64,000 nt of DNA, taken from an uncultured Elusimicrobia bacterium. Lineage in GTDB: Bacteria; Elusimicrobiota; Elusimicrobia; Elusimicrobiales; UBA9959. Positions within the stretch are counted from its first letter, which is position 1, and every line of letters starts with the position of its first letter. The notes beneath the pieces were generated by a model that worked only from the letters and a program-made list of their open reading frames with translations, was not told the DNA's origin and did not search any database. Location: contig CAIXBR010000093.1 in assembly GCA_903917735.1 (NCBI GenBank), positions 1 to 64,000 of the forward strand, written 5' to 3'. This document shows positions 8,457 through 16,433 of this stretch, piece by piece. Both the position numbers and the translations under genes were made by a program.

Positions 8457-9359
8457 TTATCTGCGGCTGCCGGCGGCCGCCAGCAGGGCTTGCGCGGCGC
8501 CGGGCGCGCGAGCCTCCGTCTTCCTTGTCACACTTATTCCTATCCGGCGGGAATCCGTTTTGTCACGGGACAGGGCACGCACCGGCAGGTCTGCGCCGCC
8601 GTCAGGCAGCGCGAAGCGCATGGAGAAAGTCCCGTCCGGGTTCAGGTTGACCTTGCGGCCGGCCACTGTCACGAAGGCATCCGGCTCCGTGGCCCCGTAC
8701 AGGATCAGTTCACAGTCCGCCGCCAGCCGGAATTTACTTTCGGGCCGGCGCTGCAGGGCCATGGAGGAGAGCGAGGATACTCCCCACGAGGAGGCCTTGG
8801 AGAAGACGTAGCGCAGCATCTCCCAGCGCTGGGCCAGGGATTTGGCGACTTCGCCGGAACCCTTGCCTATGTACTCTACTCCGGAAAGCTGCAGCAGCCT
8901 GTCGAAATCTTCGGAGACGGCCATCCATTTCCCGTCCATAACGTCAGAGACCCGGCCGGCCGGGAGGATGACCGTGTTGCTCTTTATTATCCCTATAAAG
9001 CCGCCGGCGGGGGGCACAAGGCCCATCTCGCAGCAATAGGACCGCCCGCCGTCCTGCACATGAACGTACCAGCTGGCGGCCTCCAGCCTTACGGCGACGT
9101 CGAAATACCGCGGGTCGCCGTTTTCCGGAGCGGACATATCGTAAACACGCAGCACCTGGCGCGACTTCTCAAAAATATCCGGCCCGTGTTCGCGCATAAT
9201 GCGGACCCTTGAATCCGGGGTTATTTCCCAGTAGAGGTACATCCAGTTCGGGTCCCTCGGCATAAGAGCGGCCATTGTCGCCCCATACCCCTGCGGAAGT
9301 GAACGCGAATCTATATCCGGAGACGTATCATTCTCAGCCAGGACGCCTGACGATGGCAT
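8457..9359 (-). CDS. DUF4912-domain protein
   Basis: This 300-residue protein has the DUF4912 signature in its N-terminal half: DPNWMYLYWEI at about 35-45, then RVYDMS, a WYVHV strand and a carbohydrate-binding-like beta region. A Gly/Asp-rich beta segment (about 205-265, with GRKVNLNPDGTFSMRFALPD) reads like a small Ig-type or filament-like repeat. It has no signal peptide. GGGAGAG lies 8 nt before the ATG. The biochemical role of DUF4912 is unknown to me. Confidence 0.8.
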   Translation of the reverse strand: MPSSGVLAENDTSPDIDSRSLPQGYGATMAALMPRDPNWMYLYWEITPDSRVRIMREHGPDIFEKSRQVLRVYDMSAPENGDPRYFDVAVRLEAASWYVHVQDGGRSYCCEMGLVPPAGGFIGIIKSNTVILPAGRVSDVMDGKWMAVSEDFDRLLQLSGVEYIGKGSGEVAKSLAQRWEMLRYVFSKASSWGVSSLSSMALQRRPESKFRLAADCELILYGATEPDAFVTVAGRKVNLNPDGTFSMRFALPDGGADLPVRALSRDKTDSRRIGISVTRKTEARAPGAAQALLAAAGSRR

Positions 9360-9620
9360 AATTTTCTCTCCCTAATAGGCCTCGCAAAACTGGTTCGATA
9401 TTTTCAAGAAAGTTCGGCAGCCCAGTCGGCCTTTTACATTCAAAAGCTCCGGAAACTTACTGATGGCAGTCTCAGTAGTACGTTGCGGTTCCAGTAGTTG
9501 TACTTTGCCCCTACCCCTGGGAGTTAAATATCTGAAAATACTTTATTGAATTATTTGTCGGCTGTCAATTGCTAATTATCAAATATGACAAAAGTCACAT
9601 TAATCACAATTGCAGAAAAG

Positions 9621-9647
9621 CAAAAACCGCCGGGTGCTGCCGGCGGT
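9621..9647 (-). terminator. Rho-independent terminator of the lipoprotein operon
   Basis: ACCGCCGG (9626-9633) pairs with CCGGCGGT (9640-9647) around a 6-nt loop, and on the minus strand the stem runs into TTTTTG (9625-9620). It lies 22 bp past the end of the last LPP20 gene. The rest of 9360-9620 holds no gene that I can see and is AT-richer than its neighbours. Confidence 0.88.
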
Positions 9648-9668
9648 ATGCGGAGGCAGGAGCTGGAA

Positions 9669-10733
9669 CTACTGGTTCTCAAAATACGAAGTTATGCCCT
9701 GGCTGACCTGCGCCCCTATCTTCTGGCCCAGCGTGGTCTCGGCCTTAGCCCTGGCCTCGGCGTCGGTGGAAGAGGCCTCTTTGGTTGTGGCCGCGAAATC
9801 GAGGAAGATCTTTGAAGTTTTAACGTCCTTCATGGCCACGGTAGCCGAACCGCGGGACCATTTCCAGCGGGACTGCGGGTCGGAATCGGGCACGGACGCG
9901 AATTCCGCTGTGCACTCCACCAGAATATCCGCGGTCACGCCTCCGGTTTTGGCGTCTATCCCCATGGTATTCAGAGTTTTAACGAGAGCCGCCTGAACGC
10001 GGGAGGAAACTTCTCCGGGCATTACCACGGCCACTTCCAGGCTGGTCAGCGCTTTTTGCACCGCATCCCTGGCCCCGTTCACATCGAAGCCGGCCTTAGT
10101 CCCGGCGGACGGGTCCAGCACCCGCATGTCCGCCTGCAGCTTCTCCCTTCCTTTCAGCAAAGCGTTCAGCTTCATGGCGTTCTTTATCTTGGCCAGCTTT
10201 TCCGTTTCCGCGGAAAGCCCGGCGGCCAGGGGGCGGGCCTGCGTATCTATATCATCCAGCTTACCGCTTATAGCGGCCATAGCGCTGGAGCGGTCCAGGA
10301 CGGCCAGGGCGTAGTACTGACCGGTGGCCTTGTCCAGCCAGGTACGGGCTATCTCTGTGCCTTCCAGCACCTTTTGAGACGTTGAGCGCACCGCCTGCAC
10401 CACGTCCTGAGAATACGAAGATACGTTCTTCCCCTGCTGCGAAGAATTCTGCTCGGAAGAATTGACCATGGTGTTCATGGTGACCTGCGTGGAGAAGATC
10501 CGCGAGATCTCGCCGCGCGACCGCTCCATGGCTGAGGCCTGGTCGTCGGCTACGCCTATGCCGGTCAGAAAACGCGAGCGCGGGTAATCCGCGCCGTTAC
10601 CGTCCACCCAGTCGGGCCGGGGGCCTTGCGAAGTGCGGACCGCGCCGGGGACGGCCACGGCTTTTTTAGCCGGCTGAGAGGCGCAGGCGCAGACCAGCAG
10701 GGCGCAGAGCGCCGGAATGATGATTTTAGTCAT
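9669..10733 (-). CDS. LPP20-family lipoprotein
   Basis: This 354-residue protein has a signal peptide ending at a lipobox (VCAC, lipidated Cys about 17). The LPP20 region begins with RPDWVDG, then FLTGIGV and a helical DQASAMERSRGEISRIFS segment. A TWLD and YYALAVLDR pair is followed by a second domain (about 205-350) that contains VLVECTAEF-type strands. It is last in a four-gene operon of predicted outer-membrane lipoproteins. A role in cell-envelope or secretion assembly is likely but unproved. Confidence 0.85.
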   Translation of the reverse strand: MTKIIIPALCALLVCACASQPAKKAVAVPGAVRTSQGPRPDWVDGNGADYPRSRFLTGIGVADDQASAMERSRGEISRIFSTQVTMNTMVNSSEQNSSQQGKNVSSYSQDVVQAVRSTSQKVLEGTEIARTWLDKATGQYYALAVLDRSSAMAAISGKLDDIDTQARPLAAGLSAETEKLAKIKNAMKLNALLKGREKLQADMRVLDPSAGTKAGFDVNGARDAVQKALTSLEVAVVMPGEVSSRVQAALVKTLNTMGIDAKTGGVTADILVECTAEFASVPDSDPQSRWKWSRGSATVAMKDVKTSKIFLDFAATTKEASSTDAEARAKAETTLGQKIGAQVSQGITSYFENQ

Positions 10734-10750
10734 AGCTTTCTCTCCTCACG

Positions 10751-12085
10751 CTAGCGGGCGGTGCGGTAATGCAGATAAGTCCGCCTGCCTTTTTGCACTT
10801 CCACGTCTTTAAAGATATAGCCGCCTTCCGGCTCGCCGCCGCGGCCGTAGAACGTAACGGAAACATCGCGTTTCCCCGGTGGAACGGCCAGGCGTGCCAT
10901 GCGTATCTGCGCGGGCAGGGTGGTCCAGCCGCGGGTATCGGCCACCTCGGTAGCCGCGGAGGTGGCGTTCGTCACTATCCTGGCCAGCAGGCCGAACCCC
11001 GCCCCCGCGCGTTTCTCTACTTCTTCGGAAGCGGATCTTGCCAGGATGTATTTTATGGTGGCCCTGGCTATGGCGCGGAGTTTTACGGCGGAGTTCCTGT
11101 CTTCAAGGACCTTGCGGGCTATGGCCGAGACGTCCTCCATAAGCTGTGAGTCGGCCTGCGCGGGGCCATCGGCCAGGCGCGAGCCGGTTATATTATAGGG
11201 CGGCTGCACGTACTCCGGATAAGAAACCGTGATGGCGTTGCCGATAACCCCGGCCCTTAAAGCGTTCTGTACCCGTTCGGAGTCCGCGTCCTTCTCGCCG
11301 CTCTGGTTCACGGCCAGGACGGCTTCGTTCCAGGCCACCTGGAAAGTGCGCGACACCTTGATGGGGGCCACGCCGTCATAGTGCAGGAAGACTATCTCCC
11401 CCAGGCCTTCTGCCTCAAGGCCGGCATAGGCGGGAACTTCGAACCGCGGCTTCGGGGTACCGTAATCGGAGGCGTACCAGCCATAGGCCTCGTCGGCGGC
11501 GTTATAGGCTATCCGGGCGTCGTCCTGCCTGCCGTCCTGTTCGAACAGCATGGCGCTCAAGTACTCGGCGAAAGCGCTGTCCTTGTAACCGCTTTTGCCC
11601 TCCATGAAATCGTGGAACCGGCCCAGGTAAGCCGTGACCTTCCTGGCTTCCACCAAGGCCTCGTCGCTTACTCCTAAGTAGAGATAGTTGAGCGCCCGGA
11701 AAACGTTCATAAGGGCGCGCTCGAAGACTTCCCCGGGATATTTAGTGGTATTGTCGTTAAGGAGGAAGGTGCCCGCCCGGCGGCTCACACTTTTGGTGAA
11801 CAGCTCTTCCATCTGGCCTTCGGCGTTGGCGAAACTGGCGTCGCTACCCCGGTACTCCCCCGAGTCATGCAGGACCATGCCGAGATCGAGGTAATACAGC
11901 ACCGCGTTCTTCGCATTGTACTCGGTGGTCTTCGCTTTTTCTATCTCGGCCCGGGCACCGGCGTAGTTGGAGGCCGCCAGCATGGAGTCCAGGCCGCTGC
12001 GGTAGGAGCGCGACGGCCCGGCGCAGGCCGTGAGCAGCACGGCCGCGCCGGCTAAGCCGCAGCGCGCGAGTTTCCTGAATGTCAT
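10751..12085 (-). CDS. COG3014-like TPR lipoprotein
   Basis: This 444-residue lipoprotein has a lipobox at LTAC. Helical TPR-like repeats fill about 30-200 (YLDLGMVLHDSGEY, FRALNYLYLGVSDEA). A beta-rich C-terminal part ends in YIFKDVEVQKGRRTYLHYRTAR. The architecture and its partners (LpoB-like and LPP20 genes) match the COG3014 lipoproteins found in such clusters. It may be a structural periplasmic scaffold. The function is not established. Confidence 0.82.
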   Translation of the reverse strand: MTFRKLARCGLAGAAVLLTACAGPSRSYRSGLDSMLAASNYAGARAEIEKAKTTEYNAKNAVLYYLDLGMVLHDSGEYRGSDASFANAEGQMEELFTKSVSRRAGTFLLNDNTTKYPGEVFERALMNVFRALNYLYLGVSDEALVEARKVTAYLGRFHDFMEGKSGYKDSAFAEYLSAMLFEQDGRQDDARIAYNAADEAYGWYASDYGTPKPRFEVPAYAGLEAEGLGEIVFLHYDGVAPIKVSRTFQVAWNEAVLAVNQSGEKDADSERVQNALRAGVIGNAITVSYPEYVQPPYNITGSRLADGPAQADSQLMEDVSAIARKVLEDRNSAVKLRAIARATIKYILARSASEEVEKRAGAGFGLLARIVTNATSAATEVADTRGWTTLPAQIRMARLAVPPGKRDVSVTFYGRGGEPEGGYIFKDVEVQKGRRTYLHYRTAR

Positions 12086-12094
12086 GCCCGGCAG

Positions 12095-12694
12095 TTAGAA
12101 GGACGAGCCGGAGCGCTTTACGGATTTCTTTATCTTTTTCTGCCCGACCCAGGAGATCTGGTTGGTTTTCATATCGAGCAGCTTCATGTCGGTCTGGTAG
12201 AGGATCACGGACTTGCCGCCTTCCCTGTCCTCTATCGTACTGATGGAGCCGCTCAGCATGAAGTCCGCGCCTGATTCCTGGCCGTGGGCTTTCTTGGTAG
12301 CTTCGGAAGCGTTGGTGTCCTGGTCCAGGCGCTCGTCGCGGACCGCGGCGCGCTCTTCCTTGGTGGCCACGAAAGTGACCTTGCCGGAGTTTATCAACGA
12401 GCGCTGGAGGTCTTCGACGAAAGCGCCGGTATTGATGTGCTCGTTGCTCTCGTTCCTGACCACGCCCACTATAACGGTGGGCGCGTTCATGGATAGCCCC
12501 GAGGCGGAGGACAGCCACGGCTTGGAAAGGCAGTCGGCCACCAGCTCTTCCGCCGTGAGCCTGGAGTCGGTGTCGTTCCATTTGCCGCTGACATCCATTA
12601 CCGCCGCGGTATCTACGCGTTTTACCTGGGTGCCGGAGCAGGCCGCCAGAAAAGGCAGGGCCAGAAGCGCGGCAAGTCCTAAATAAGTTTTCAT
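12095..12694 (-). CDS. lpoB: LpoB-like penicillin-binding-protein activator lipoprotein
   Basis: This 199-residue lipoprotein has lipobox LAAC. The domain has the LpoB/YcfM features: a WNDTDSRLTAEELV start, PTVIVGVVRNES, an FVEDLQRSLINSGKVTFV segment and GADFMLSGSIS, ending in the ISWVGQKKIKK strand. In enterobacteria LpoB activates PBP1b from the outer membrane. The start at 12694 has AGGAGAAG upstream and puts the signal peptide first; an ORF opening at 12757 would place it 21 residues in. No PBP gene is in the window, so the partner is unknown. Confidence 0.85.
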   Translation of the reverse strand: MKTYLGLAALLALPFLAACSGTQVKRVDTAAVMDVSGKWNDTDSRLTAEELVADCLSKPWLSSASGLSMNAPTVIVGVVRNESNEHINTGAFVEDLQRSLINSGKVTFVATKEERAAVRDERLDQDTNASEATKKAHGQESGADFMLSGSISTIEDREGGKSVILYQTDMKLLDMKTNQISWVGQKKIKKSVKRSGSSF

Positions 12695-12731
12695 AAGGAA
12701 CTTCTCCTGTATATTAATAGAAAGACCGCGC

Positions 12732-13316
12732 TTAATGCCTGGCTTCTTCCGCGGCAAGGTCGTTAAAGGCCTTGTCGGCGTTGGCTTTCACATAGTCGCG
12801 CACTTTGGCGTCCAGTTCCTTGGCGCTGTCCAGCGTGCTCTTAACGGCGGCCAGATCCAGTTTTACAAGCGCGAAGGTGGAGCCGTCATTGGGATCGGTC
12901 CAATGGTCCACGGGAACGGCGCCGGAGAGGGTCATCTGGGTGAAGCTTTTAAGCGTCTGGGTGACGTTCTGCTCTTCGCTGGAGCTCTTCATGTCCCCGG
13001 CCGTGGTGGAGGCCATATAGTCCTTATTGAGCTTGGCTATATATGTGCTGAAAACCTCGGCTATTTTGGCGCGGGCCCGGCTGTCGGACGTATCGGTCGC
13101 CAGGGCGCGGTTCCTGATACCGGTGGCTACGCCCACGCCGTAAAAACTGCCGTCCTTAAAGGCGCCCGAGCCCTGTGTGACCCAGGCGGGTGAATTGGCT
13201 ACCGGGGCGAAAGCCGCTGCGCCGGGTTTAACGTTCTTATTTCCGCCGCAGGCCGTCATTGCGAGGGCCGCGGAGAGGAAAACCAGATACTTAACGGTGG
13301 TGGACACTCTGTTCAT
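12732..13316 (-). CDS. LPP20-family lipoprotein (first gene of the operon)
   Basis: This 194-residue lipoprotein has lipobox MTAC (lipidated Cys about 23). It carries the LPP20 features SPAWVTQGSG, SFYGVGVA and a helical DSRARAKIAEVFSTYIA segment, then a DGSTFALVKLD strand. GGAGG lies 8 nt before the ATG. It is a shorter relative of the last gene in the operon. A strong promoter precedes it, so this is the operon's first gene. Confidence 0.85.
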   Translation of the reverse strand: MNRVSTTVKYLVFLSAALAMTACGGNKNVKPGAAAFAPVANSPAWVTQGSGAFKDGSFYGVGVATGIRNRALATDTSDSRARAKIAEVFSTYIAKLNKDYMASTTAGDMKSSSEEQNVTQTLKSFTQMTLSGAVPVDHWTDPNDGSTFALVKLDLAAVKSTLDSAKELDAKVRDYVKANADKAFNDLAAEEARH

Positions 13317-13358
13317 TTTACTGCCTCCTCAATAATCGCTTCTATAACGTCTAAAATG

Positions 13359-13387
13359 AAAATACAATTTAAAGCCGGTATTGTCAA
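13359..13387 (-). promoter_or_regulatory. Promoter of the lipoprotein operon
   Basis: On the minus strand TTGACA (13387-13382), a 17-bp spacer and TATTTT (13364-13359). The -35 box is consensus. The transcript would start near 13352, about 35 nt before the ATG. Confidence 0.7.
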
Positions 13388-13421
13388 ACGTGTCCGGCCT
13401 CCGGACGGGGTTTGCGGACGA

Positions 13422-14078
13422 CTATTCTTCAGCCGGATAACCTACCGTCTGGGCGAACAGGATCCGCTGCCGCGGGCGCAGACGCAGAGCCTGGGCAAGT
13501 TGCGGTTTTTGGCAATTGTGGAACCACGCTGCCAGCCCCTGCGAGGCCGCGAATAAAGAGACATTGCCGGCTATGAGGCCCGTATCCACATAATAATAAG
13601 ATTTTTGTATTTCCGGGTCCTGCAGCCCGGGTTCCTGGAAACCGGAGGTATGGGACAGCTTGTGAATATCAACGACATAGATCAGTTGTACCGGAGCCGC
13701 GGCCCCGATATTTCCCTGGCCGCGGTTAAGCGCCAGGGCGCGCAGATCCCCCGCCGCCACGGGGATCAGCCTGTGAGGCAAAGCCTCGTACAGATAAACG
13801 CCATCCCGCAGGGCTACGTAAAGGTCTATCTCCTGCGAACTGCTGGCCGAGGCCGCAGTCCGGCCGGGGAGCCCGAACGGACCTTTTTTGCGGTTTACCC
13901 CCCACGCGGCCCAGAGGAGGCTCGAAAGCGTCTGCGGCGAGACGGCCCGACCGCCTATTTCGCGGATGGTCCTTCTCTGCTGTAAGGCTTTCAGCACGGT
14001 TTTGCCACGGCCAAGAGCGGGCTTCAGTAAACTGATGGAGCGAAAGTCATGCGCGGGAACAGGGAATCGGTCTGTCAT
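13422..14078 (-). CDS. Nitroreductase-family (SagB/ThcOx-type) FMN oxidoreductase
   Basis: This 218-residue soluble protein belongs to the nitroreductase fold. The FMN-phosphate site is RRTIREIGG, followed by LSSLLWAAWGVNR. DTGLIAGNVSLFAASQGLAAWF is the second cofactor region. The length and the conserved LYVALRDGVYLYE segment resemble SagB-type proteins, but no azole-forming partner genes are adjacent, so a stand-alone reductase role is more likely. AGGAG lies 6 nt before the ATG. The substrate is unknown. Confidence 0.85.
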   Translation of the reverse strand: MTDRFPVPAHDFRSISLLKPALGRGKTVLKALQQRRTIREIGGRAVSPQTLSSLLWAAWGVNRKKGPFGLPGRTAASASSSQEIDLYVALRDGVYLYEALPHRLIPVAAGDLRALALNRGQGNIGAAAPVQLIYVVDIHKLSHTSGFQEPGLQDPEIQKSYYYVDTGLIAGNVSLFAASQGLAAWFHNCQKPQLAQALRLRPRQRILFAQTVGYPAEE

Positions 14079-14114
14079 TAAAACTCCTTTAAAATATACG
14101 CCTGGCCGGCTTGG

Positions 14115-15851
14115 TCAGGCAGCCGTTCCGGGAGCCGGGCTTTTCAGCAGGTCTTTTATCTCGCCGGGGGTCTCAAGCATAAGCGCTTTTTGCGCGAGCT
14201 CCCGGCACCCGGAGAAGGACAGCGAGCGTATCGCCTGCAGGGTGGAAGGGATATGCGAAGCGTCCATGCTTAGCTCGTCCACGCCAAGGCCGATAAGCAG
14301 CGGCACAGCCAGGGTGTTATGCGCCAGTTCGCCGCAGACGGCGACGGATTTATTTTTTTTATGGGCGGAGTCCACCACCAGCTGCACCAACTGTATCACG
14401 CTGGGGGGCAGGAATATCCCGTAGCCCGAATAAGAGGAATCCTCCCGGTCTATCCCTAGGGTGTACTGCACAAGGTCGTTGGTCCCCACGCTGAAGAAAT
14501 CCGACTCACGGGCCAGGGACCCGGCCATCAGGGCCGCCGACGGCACCTCTATCATTATGCCCACCGGCAGAGGCTTGCCGAGCTTGACCCCTTCCGCCTC
14601 AAGCTTGTCCCTGGTCATCTTTAGGAAAGCCTTGGCTTTGCGGAAAGTTTCCAGCCCCGGCACCATGGGGAACATTACGCTGACGTTGCCAGAGGCGCCC
14701 GCGCGCAATATTGCGCGCAGGTGTGTTTCGAAAAATTCTTCGTGCGCCAGACAGTACCTTATGCCCCTGAGCCCGGAATAAGCGGAACGGTTGCCGGCTT
14801 CAATACCGGCTGGCGGCTGCTTATCCCCACCGAAGTCCACCGTGCGGATAACCACCTTGCGCGGAAAAAAAGCTTTTGCGACTTTATCGAACTCCCGGAA
14901 CTGGTCTTCCTCGGTGGGCAGAGTTTCCCTGTGCATGAACAGGAATTCCGACCTGAAGAGGCCGACCCCGTCGGCCGCATGAGGGTTGGAAGTGTCCAGG
15001 TTGCGGGTGGTCTCTATGTTCATCAGGAGATTTATGCGGCGGCCATCCCTGGTCTCCGGAACCGCGTTCTCGGTACGGGCTTTGGCTGCGGCGGCTAGTT
15101 CCCGGTTGCGGAGCATGATGCTCACTTTCAGAACTTCAGGCGACGGGTTAACTATCAACTCCCCGGTGGCGCCGTTCAGCACGGCCTGGGCGCCGTTGCG
15201 CACCGCCGCCTCTATGCCCGGGATCCCCAGCACCATCGGGATATTATAGGCGCGCGCCAGGATGGCGGCGTGGCCGGTAGGCCCGCCGGTCTCGACCGCG
15301 AAGCCCTTAATGTTGGCTGGATGGTCGGCCAGCGCGAAAGGGGTAAGTTGCCGCGCCACCACGATAACATCACCCTTGTCCTTCACTTCCTCAAGGCGGT
15401 GGGCGCCAAGCAACTCAATTACAAGCTGGCGGCCTATATCGCGCGAGACCGTGAACCGTTCTTTGAGGTATTTGTTCTGCGCCTGCTTCTGTTGCTCCGA
15501 TATTTTATTAAGGACCGTTTCCACGGCCACTTCGGCTTTTTTGCCGGTATAGATAAGGAGCTCTATTTCCTGGTTCAGCACCTGGTCCTTCAGGATAAGG
15601 GCGTGCACGTCCAGTATATTGCCTTTGCCGGGGCCGAGTTCCTTGAGAACATGGGCGGCGTCCTGCTTGAACCGTAGCCAGACCCTCTCCCTGGCCGCCC
15701 GGTAGCGGAGTATCTCCGCTTCCGGTTTATCCGGCGCCGCTTTCCGGCTTACCAGCGGGGCGAGGTCCTGCATAATGAATATACGCCCCACGGCGATGCC
15801 TTTGGAAGCGGGAACGCCCTTTAAAACCTTGCAGACTAGGATATTATCCAT
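14115..15851 (-). CDS. ptsI: PEP-protein phosphotransferase (PTS enzyme I), divergent
   Basis: Enzyme I (578 residues) passes phosphate from PEP to HPr. The active His (H194) lies in GGPTGHAAILAR, against the usual GG(R/I)TSH. GLFRSEFLFM, LRGIRYCL, IEVPSAAL, SVGTNDLVQYTLGIDR and the catalytic Cys in VCGELAHNT are all present. Two usually rigid stretches are altered: the segment after GIDR reads EDSSYSGYGIFLPP instead of the common xxYLYDPLHP type, and CGEMAGD reads CGELAHN. No HPr or EII genes are in the window, so a regulatory PTS is possible. It follows the receiver gene by 12 bp. Confidence 0.88.
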   Translation of the reverse strand: MDNILVCKVLKGVPASKGIAVGRIFIMQDLAPLVSRKAAPDKPEAEILRYRAARERVWLRFKQDAAHVLKELGPGKGNILDVHALILKDQVLNQEIELLIYTGKKAEVAVETVLNKISEQQKQAQNKYLKERFTVSRDIGRQLVIELLGAHRLEEVKDKGDVIVVARQLTPFALADHPANIKGFAVETGGPTGHAAILARAYNIPMVLGIPGIEAAVRNGAQAVLNGATGELIVNPSPEVLKVSIMLRNRELAAAAKARTENAVPETRDGRRINLLMNIETTRNLDTSNPHAADGVGLFRSEFLFMHRETLPTEEDQFREFDKVAKAFFPRKVVIRTVDFGGDKQPPAGIEAGNRSAYSGLRGIRYCLAHEEFFETHLRAILRAGASGNVSVMFPMVPGLETFRKAKAFLKMTRDKLEAEGVKLGKPLPVGIMIEVPSAALMAGSLARESDFFSVGTNDLVQYTLGIDREDSSYSGYGIFLPPSVIQLVQLVVDSAHKKNKSVAVCGELAHNTLAVPLLIGLGVDELSMDASHIPSTLQAIRSLSFSGCRELAQKALMLETPGEIKDLLKSPAPGTAA

Positions 15852-15863
15852 AACCTTGCACCT

Positions 15864-16268
15864 TTAATTTAATGCGCGCTCTCGGTTTCTGGACGCCAGG
15901 GCATCCTTCGTTATTTTAACCAGGTTCCTGGGCTCGAACGGCTTTTCCAGGAAGGCGAAAACATTGTCGGACAGGGCGAACAGGTCGCCCATCGGGTTAT
16001 CTTTGCCCGTGAGGACGATGACGGGTATCTTATTGAGGCCGTCAGTTTCCCGGAGCTTGGACTGCAGTGTGTAGCCGTCCATCCCTGGCATCAGTGTGTC
16101 AAGGATGATGACGTCGGGGAGAGGCCTGCCGGAATCGGTGGCGGTGAGCATGTTATAGGCCTCCAGCCCGTCGTACGCCTCCATGACCTCGAACTGTTCG
16201 CGCTCCATAATGACCTTTACCAGGTACACTATGGCTCTGTCGTCGTCTACTACCATTATTTTGGGCAT
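15864..16268 (-). CDS. Single-domain response regulator
   Basis: This 134-residue receiver domain has VVDDDRA for the acidic pair, the phospho-Asp in VIILDTLMPGMDGY, VIVLTGK for the switch Thr, and LEKPFEP for the conserved Lys. It has no output domain. It is 12 bp upstream of ptsI on the same strand, an arrangement suggesting that phospho-signalling and the PTS enzyme are linked. I see no Shine-Dalgarno upstream. Confidence 0.88.
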   Translation of the reverse strand: MPKIMVVDDDRAIVYLVKVIMEREQFEVMEAYDGLEAYNMLTATDSGRPLPDVIILDTLMPGMDGYTLQSKLRETDGLNKIPVIVLTGKDNPMGDLFALSDNVFAFLEKPFEPRNLVKITKDALASRNRERALN

Positions 16269-16347
16269 AGTATCTGCGGAAAATTTAAACCAGGCTATAC
16301 CGCACCTGCAGCCCTTAAAAGTTCATCGCTACCGTTATGATACAAAA

Positions 16348-16413
16348 AAGCGGGAATAAGACCCTACCGGAGCATCAGCTTGGCCAATAGTGATATAATT
16401 TAATTTCCCGCTT
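16348..16413 (+). promoter_or_regulatory. metG promoter region inside an inverted repeat
   Basis: An extended -10 (TG-A-TATAAT, 16391-16399) lies upstream of metG without a good -35. AAGCGGGAA (16348-16356) and TTCCCGCTT (16405-16413) are perfect complements that flank this promoter 48 bp apart. This could be an operator pair or chance. No T-box elements are seen. Confidence 0.45.
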
Positions 16414-16433
16414 AAACAACACGGAGATAATAT

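Noticed and set aside
13422-14078. SagB-type nitroreductase as part of a RiPP cluster
   Set aside because: No precursor peptide, YcaO or cyclase gene lies nearby; the neighbours are a lipoprotein operon and PTS enzyme I.
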